Positions 60,183 through 64,000 of a stretch of 64,000 nucleotides of DNA are shown here, in pieces. The translations under genes were made by a program, and so were the position numbers. Every line of letters begins with the position of its first letter. Positions within the stretch are counted from its first letter, which is position 1. Location of the stretch: assembly GCA_002428995.1 (NCBI GenBank), contig DIYJ01000018.1, positions 248,001-312,000 on the forward strand, written 5' to 3'. The stretch comes from Flavobacteriales bacterium UBA6057. Lineage in GTDB: Bacteria > Bacteroidota > Bacteroidia > Flavobacteriales_G > Salibacteraceae. Under the pieces are notes generated by a model. It was not told the origin of the DNA. It was given only the letters and a program-made list of their open reading frames with translations, and did no database searches.

Positions 60183-62234
60183 ATGAAGAGACTTTTACTC
60201 GCTACAATTCTTTCAGGTTGTGCTCTCGGAATGATAGCTCAGCCAGTGAATCGCAGGGTTCTCATTGAAGAGGCTACCAATGCTTCTTGCCCTCCCTGCG
60301 CTGCACAAAACCCTGCGTTCAACGCTAACATCGTTCAGCCAAACATGGCTACAGACAAGCTTACTGCTGTAAAGTACCAAGCTTGGTTCCCAGGTTTTGA
60401 CCCAATGTACAATCAGAACTCAGCTGAGCTGGATGAGCGTATCACTTACTACGGTCTTCAGAACATTGGTGTACCTACTACTGCATTGAACGGTAGAGTT
60501 CCTGATAACAACAACACTACTGGTGGTGGTTGGAGTGGTTACGCTGGCGGACCTTACGGATACACTCAAGCTGTAGTTGACGCTGAGTACGCTGATATGA
60601 CTCCGTTTACATTGGATATCAGCCACTCTTTCTCTAATGATCTTTCTACAGTGATGGTAACGGTAACAGTTACCAACGTGGATGTAAACGCGTTCTCTGG
60701 TTCCGACATGCGCTTGCACGTTGCGCTTCTGGAAGAGGAGATTGTATTCAACACTGCTCCTGGAACAAACGGTGAAACTGAATTCCAGGAAGTAATGCGT
60801 AAGATGTATCCAGATGCATTGGGTACTTCTATTGATGATGACTGGGCTGCTTCTCAAACTCAGACATTCAACATCTCTGGTGCTATTCCATCTTACCTCT
60901 ACAACCTTACTGAGATTTCTATTGCTGCCTGGATTCAGGACAACAACACTCAGGAAGTATGGCAGTCTAACTACAGCTCGCCAATTCAAATTGATGGTCC
61001 TGATATGGGCGTTACTGCGCTTGTAGGTTCATTTACTGATTACTGTGCTGCTAGCGTTAACCCAGAAGTATCTGTTGAGAACGCTGGAACAGTGCCCATT
61101 ACTTCTGCTACTTTCGATGTTCAGATCAACGGTAACTCTGTAGCTACTGAAAACTGGACTGGAAACCTTGCTGTAGGTGCTACTGCAAACTACACGTTCA
61201 CAAATGCTGTGACTCGTATGCCTGGTACTAACGACATGGAGATTCGCATTTCCAGCGTAAATGGTGGTGTTGACATCAACAACGCAAACAACGCTGTTTT
61301 CGATAACGTATCCATGCGTTCTGCTACAGCGATGGCTTATCCTAATGCTATCGGATTTGAAGGTCTTGCTTTTGGCGACCTCGCTAACAACACTTACGGA
61401 AGCAACCCAGATGGTATGACTTACGGTGCGATCTCTATGGGAGACGTGAACGGTTTGACAACCAGCCTTGGTGGATTTGAGCAGTCTAACAACTCATTCT
61501 TCTGGTACTACTACAATGCAGGAGCTGGTCAGCAAGCAAGCTTCGTAACTGACGCTACTGACATCATGGACGCTGAAACAGCTTCTTTGAAGTTTAGCCA
61601 TGCTTACGCTCAGTACCAAGCTGAGAACGATCGTCTTGAGGTATTGATCTCTACAGACTGTGGTGGTAGCTGGACCAACATCTTCGATGCTCAAGGTTCT
61701 TCACTTTCTACTACTGCTCCTACTACGGCTCAATTCTGGCCAACTGCAGACCAGTGGGATTCTACACGCATCAACCTCGATGCTTATGTAGGAAACGAAG
61801 TAATGTTCATGTTCCGCGGTACTTCTGATTTCGGTAACAACCTTTTCGTTGACGATATCAACATCGCTGCAGCTGCTCCAGTTGTAGATCCAGGACCTGA
61901 CACTACTGAAGTGACTATTGACGGTCAGACTGTATACATCATCGATGGTGATACTTTCGAACTGTGGGATGGTGAGTTTGTGCCACTTGGCGTAGAAGAA
62001 ACTGCTGAAGCTGCAATTTCTGTTTATCCTAACCCAGCTACTGATGTTGTGAACATCGCTGGTGTGAACGGAATCGCAAACGTTAAGATTTACGACATGA
62101 GAGGTCGTCTGGTAATGAACAAGGCGATTGAGTCAAACGTGATCAGCGTAGCAGATCTACAGACAGGTATTTATCAAATGAGTATCGAGTCTGCAGGAGT
62201 GAACGTGATCCGAAGAATTACCGTTTCCAGGTAA
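60183..62234 (+). CDS. T9SS-secreted CPPC protein, Omp28-like paralog 2
   Basis: A 683-residue paralog of 57897..59960, starting at 60183 (KRLLLATILSGCALGMIAQP); the frame is open 14 codons further up. CPPC again at residues 36-39, and the region up to residue ~200 is nearly the same, including VPTTALNGRVPDNNNTTGGG and the run GWSGYAGGPYGYTQA. The centre differs more (VTRMPGTNDMEIRISSVNGG, ATAMAYPNAIGFEGLAFGDL), and the tail is again type A T9SS (ISVYPNPATDVVNIAGVNG, DLQTGIYQMS). Codon bias is even stronger here. A terminator follows. Confidence 0.85.
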   Translation: MKRLLLATILSGCALGMIAQPVNRRVLIEEATNASCPPCAAQNPAFNANIVQPNMATDKLTAVKYQAWFPGFDPMYNQNSAELDERITYYGLQNIGVPTTALNGRVPDNNNTTGGGWSGYAGGPYGYTQAVVDAEYADMTPFTLDISHSFSNDLSTVMVTVTVTNVDVNAFSGSDMRLHVALLEEEIVFNTAPGTNGETEFQEVMRKMYPDALGTSIDDDWAASQTQTFNISGAIPSYLYNLTEISIAAWIQDNNTQEVWQSNYSSPIQIDGPDMGVTALVGSFTDYCAASVNPEVSVENAGTVPITSATFDVQINGNSVATENWTGNLAVGATANYTFTNAVTRMPGTNDMEIRISSVNGGVDINNANNAVFDNVSMRSATAMAYPNAIGFEGLAFGDLANNTYGSNPDGMTYGAISMGDVNGLTTSLGGFEQSNNSFFWYYYNAGAGQQASFVTDATDIMDAETASLKFSHAYAQYQAENDRLEVLISTDCGGSWTNIFDAQGSSLSTTAPTTAQFWPTADQWDSTRINLDAYVGNEVMFMFRGTSDFGNNLFVDDINIAAAAPVVDPGPDTTEVTIDGQTVYIIDGDTFELWDGEFVPLGVEETAEAAISVYPNPATDVVNIAGVNGIANVKIYDMRGRLVMNKAIESNVISVADLQTGIYQMSIESAGVNVIRRITVSR

Positions 62235-62254
62235 TAGACTTCCTTTGAAATAAG

Positions 62255-62288
62255 AAAGGGTGCCAGCTTTGCTGAGCACCCTTTTTTT
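62255..62288 (+). terminator. Terminator after CPPC paralog 2
   Basis: AAAGGGTGC (62255-62263) pairs with GCACCCTTT (62276-62284), loop CAGCTTTGCTGA with an inner CAGC/GCTG, followed by a T-run to 62288. It lies 20 bases after the stop of 60183..62234 and 16 bases before the convergent hutI stop, so it can end both transcripts. Confidence 0.9.
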
Positions 62289-62303
62289 ATGTCCTATTTG
62301 TGA

Positions 62304-63542
62304 CTAGGCTTTCTGACCGTTGATGTAAACCTGCTCTATGTTGTTGCTTCCAAAGTGATAAGGCAGAAAGTCAATACCCGATACAGGTTTGGTTAAGATG
62401 AGGTTTGCTCGTTTTCCTTTTGTAATTGATCCCACTTCATCAGAGAGTTCGAGCGCTGCAGCAGCATTCAGTGTGGCTGCATTGATGGCTTCTTCCGGTG
62501 TCATTTTCATGCGAATGCAGGCCAGTGAAACGATGAAATTCATGTTTCCGGTTGGAGTGGAGCCTGGATTGTAATCCGTGGCGAGCGTGAGTGGCAGCCC
62601 TGCATCCATGATCTGGCGTGCAGGTGTGTAGGGTATACCCAAAAAGAAAGAGCAAGAGGGCAATGCCACAGGCATCACGTCCGATTCCTTCAATGCTTCA
62701 AGGTCTTCTTCTGTCAACACTTCGAGGTGGTCAATACTCAATGCAGATTGCTCTACACACATTTTCACACCTCCGATGGCGTTGAATTGGTTGATGTGAA
62801 TTTTTCCTTTCAGCCCAAAACGAGTCGCGGCCTCCAATAGTCTTTGCGTTTGCTCTACACTGAAATAACCCTTTTCACAGAAGGCATCCACATATTCTGC
62901 CAGGTCTTCTTCAACAACCTTTGGAAGCATTTCATTGATCACCTGGTCAACGTAGGTGTCAGGACTGTCCTTGAGTTCAGCGGGAATGGCATGCGCACCC
63001 AGGAATGTGGCTTTAATGGGAATAGGAGCATGTTCTTTCATGCGCTTGATGACCCGTAGCATCTTCAGTTCTGAATCTGTGGTCAGACCATAACCGCTCT
63101 TGATTTCAATGGCTCCCGTTCCTTGCGAAATCACCTCCTGAAGTCGTTCCATCGCCTGATCGAAGAGCTCATCTTCTGAGGCTTCCTGCATTCTGCGAGC
63201 GCTGTTGAGAATACCGCCACCTCGCGCTGCTACTTCTTCGTAAGAAAGTCCCTTCAGGCGATCCACAAATTCAGTCTCTCTCCAACCAGCAAACACAATG
63301 TGGGTGTGACTATCGATCCAGCAGGGTAGAAGAAGGCGTCCTGTGCAGTCAATGCGATCGTGGTTGGTGAACCTACTCTCATCCAACGTGTTCATACTAC
63401 CGAAGTCTGTGATCTTACCATCTTCTGTGGATAGCCATGCGTTGGACATTGAAGGCAATTCGGCCATAGACTGACCCTTCACAATTTTTACACTCGATTC
63501 GCGTATTTGAACCAGATTCTTAATATTCACAAATAATTTCAT
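62304..63542 (-). CDS. hutI: Imidazolonepropionase
   Basis: Third enzyme of histidine breakdown: hydrolyses imidazolone-5-propionate to N-formimino-glutamate, the substrate of FtcD. The ATG at 63542 gives 412 residues; a GTG two codons earlier is less likely. Amidohydrolase metal motif WIDSHTHIVFAG with His79 and His81; other blocks are EEVAARGGGILNSARRM, IEIKSGYGLTTDSELKML, TFLGAHAIPAEL and LPLTLATDYNPGSTP. The start lies 11 bases from that of the divergent gene at 63554. hutH and hutU are not in the window. Confidence 0.96.
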   Translation of the reverse strand: MKLFVNIKNLVQIRESSVKIVKGQSMAELPSMSNAWLSTEDGKITDFGSMNTLDESRFTNHDRIDCTGRLLLPCWIDSHTHIVFAGWRETEFVDRLKGLSYEEVAARGGGILNSARRMQEASEDELFDQAMERLQEVISQGTGAIEIKSGYGLTTDSELKMLRVIKRMKEHAPIPIKATFLGAHAIPAELKDSPDTYVDQVINEMLPKVVEEDLAEYVDAFCEKGYFSVEQTQRLLEAATRFGLKGKIHINQFNAIGGVKMCVEQSALSIDHLEVLTEEDLEALKESDVMPVALPSCSFFLGIPYTPARQIMDAGLPLTLATDYNPGSTPTGNMNFIVSLACIRMKMTPEEAINAATLNAAAALELSDEVGSITKGKRANLILTKPVSGIDFLPYHFGSNNIEQVYINGQKA

Positions 63543-63553
63543 ACCCACCGTTT

Positions 63554-64000
63554 ATGAAAAGCAAGTATAGGAGCCTGTTAGCCTGCATCCTAATGATCGG
63601 GGCTACAATTCAAATGTCTTTTGCGCAGTCTGTTGATACGGCAGAAGCATCCGTTTCTCCCAAGGTTCAGCTTGGTGCTTCGATCAACCCTTTTCTTGTG
63701 GTGGTGGCAGGAGGGTCTTTCGAAACAGCCCCTGAGTTTTCGCTGCAAGCGAAGATCATTGGCGAAAAGTTGAATAAAAGGGTTGCGCTTGAATACAGAC
63801 CTCCTACCAACAATTTCCCTTGGGTTAGCAGCAGGTTTCTTGCTCAAACCGATAGCACGGTAACGACACTTTCTGAGGATTTTCGCCAGCAGTCGGTACG
63901 ACTAGCTCTTGGAGCGGAGCGCAAGTTGAACGAAGGCAGAATTCAGGCCTACATTGGTGCTGACGCCTTTGTATCTGTCAACTTCCTCGAATTCTCAGCC
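63554..64000 (+). CDS. Putative outer-membrane beta-barrel protein, N-terminal part
   Basis: Cut by the right edge after 149 codons. Signal peptide (MKSKYRSLLACILMIGATIQ then MSFAQ). The rest alternates polar and hydrophobic residues as in membrane strands: VQLGASINPFLVVVAGGSFE, FSLQAKIIGEKLNKRVALEY, RQQSVRLALGAERKLNEGRI, QAYIGADAFVSVNF. An outer-membrane barrel is likely, but I cannot name a family. Its start is 11 bases from the divergent hutI start. Confidence 0.65.
   Translation, partial: MKSKYRSLLACILMIGATIQMSFAQSVDTAEASVSPKVQLGASINPFLVVVAGGSFETAPEFSLQAKIIGEKLNKRVALEYRPPTNNFPWVSSRFLAQTDSTVTTLSEDFRQQSVRLALGAERKLNEGRIQAYIGADAFVSVNFLEFSA

Noticed and set aside
60420..60989. Long open frame antisense to the second CPPC gene
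   Set aside because: Same reason as above; the sense gene has signal peptide, domains and T9SS tail.
1..64000. tRNA, rRNA, integrase, transposase or attachment sites
   Set aside because: Looked for tRNA T-loop words, rRNA landmarks and mobile-element genes; none seen in the window.

Overview
The window looks like chromosomal DNA of a member of the Bacteroidota, most likely of the order Flavobacteriales. Evidence: secreted proteins with C-terminal type A sorting domains of the type IX secretion system (T9SS), gliding-motility genes gldF and gldG, several lipoproteins, promoters with the Bacteroidota -7 box TAnnTTTG, and a succinylase-type lysine pathway gene (dapD). The genus cannot be named from the sequence alone. 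The DNA is densely coding on both strands. I saw no rRNA, tRNA, CRISPR array, prophage or insertion sequence.

Layout. 0-9.4 kb: lipoproteins, a MORN-repeat protein, a tRNA-maturation operon (cca, a pRiA4b ORF-3-like gene, miaA), a dapD-glycosyltransferase operon, and opposite it ruvX-def-TPR lipoprotein and a diadenylate cyclase. 9.5-16 kb: a SulP anion transporter, then an ABC ATPase with a 1196-residue permease fused to an M1 aminopeptidase. 16-20 kb: a three-gene set encoding a DyP-type peroxidase, a membrane protein with two copies of one domain, and a cytochrome P450. 20.4-25.7 kb: an overlapping operon (SAM hydrolase family, monooxygenase-like, HEAT, hemerythrin-like), phoH-purC and a rhomboid protease. 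25.8-30.5 kb: dnaN, a DUF4340 protein, gldG and gldF. 30.8-37.5 kb: lipoproteins, an AraC-type regulator, a lipoprotein with a duplicated domain, an OmpR/EnvZ-type two-component system and an acetyltransferase. 37.6-42.3 kb: lysC-lysA-Sua5-type threonylcarbamoyl-AMP synthase, then an MFS transporter. 42.3-49.7 kb: two large paralogous T9SS proteins, a TIGR02757 protein, a LolD-like ATPase and a multi-pass membrane protein. 50-55.8 kb: acetyltransferases, an exonuclease/GIY-YIG fusion, a serine hydrolase and a membrane-anchored patatin-like protein. 55.9-64 kb: ftcD and hutI of histidine breakdown flanking two paralogous, probably highly expressed T9SS proteins, and the start of an outer-membrane-type protein.

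The most striking non-genic signal is a set of low-complexity dispersed repeats, five or six families, that occupy nearly every longer intergenic gap. Most can fold into hairpins and several lie between convergent genes. The best candidates for less-described gene systems are the DyP/duplicated-domain/P450 cluster at 16.1-20.1 kb, the SAM hydrolase-to-hemerythrin operon at 20.4-22.5 kb, and the paralogous CPPC-containing T9SS pair at 57.9-62.2 kb.
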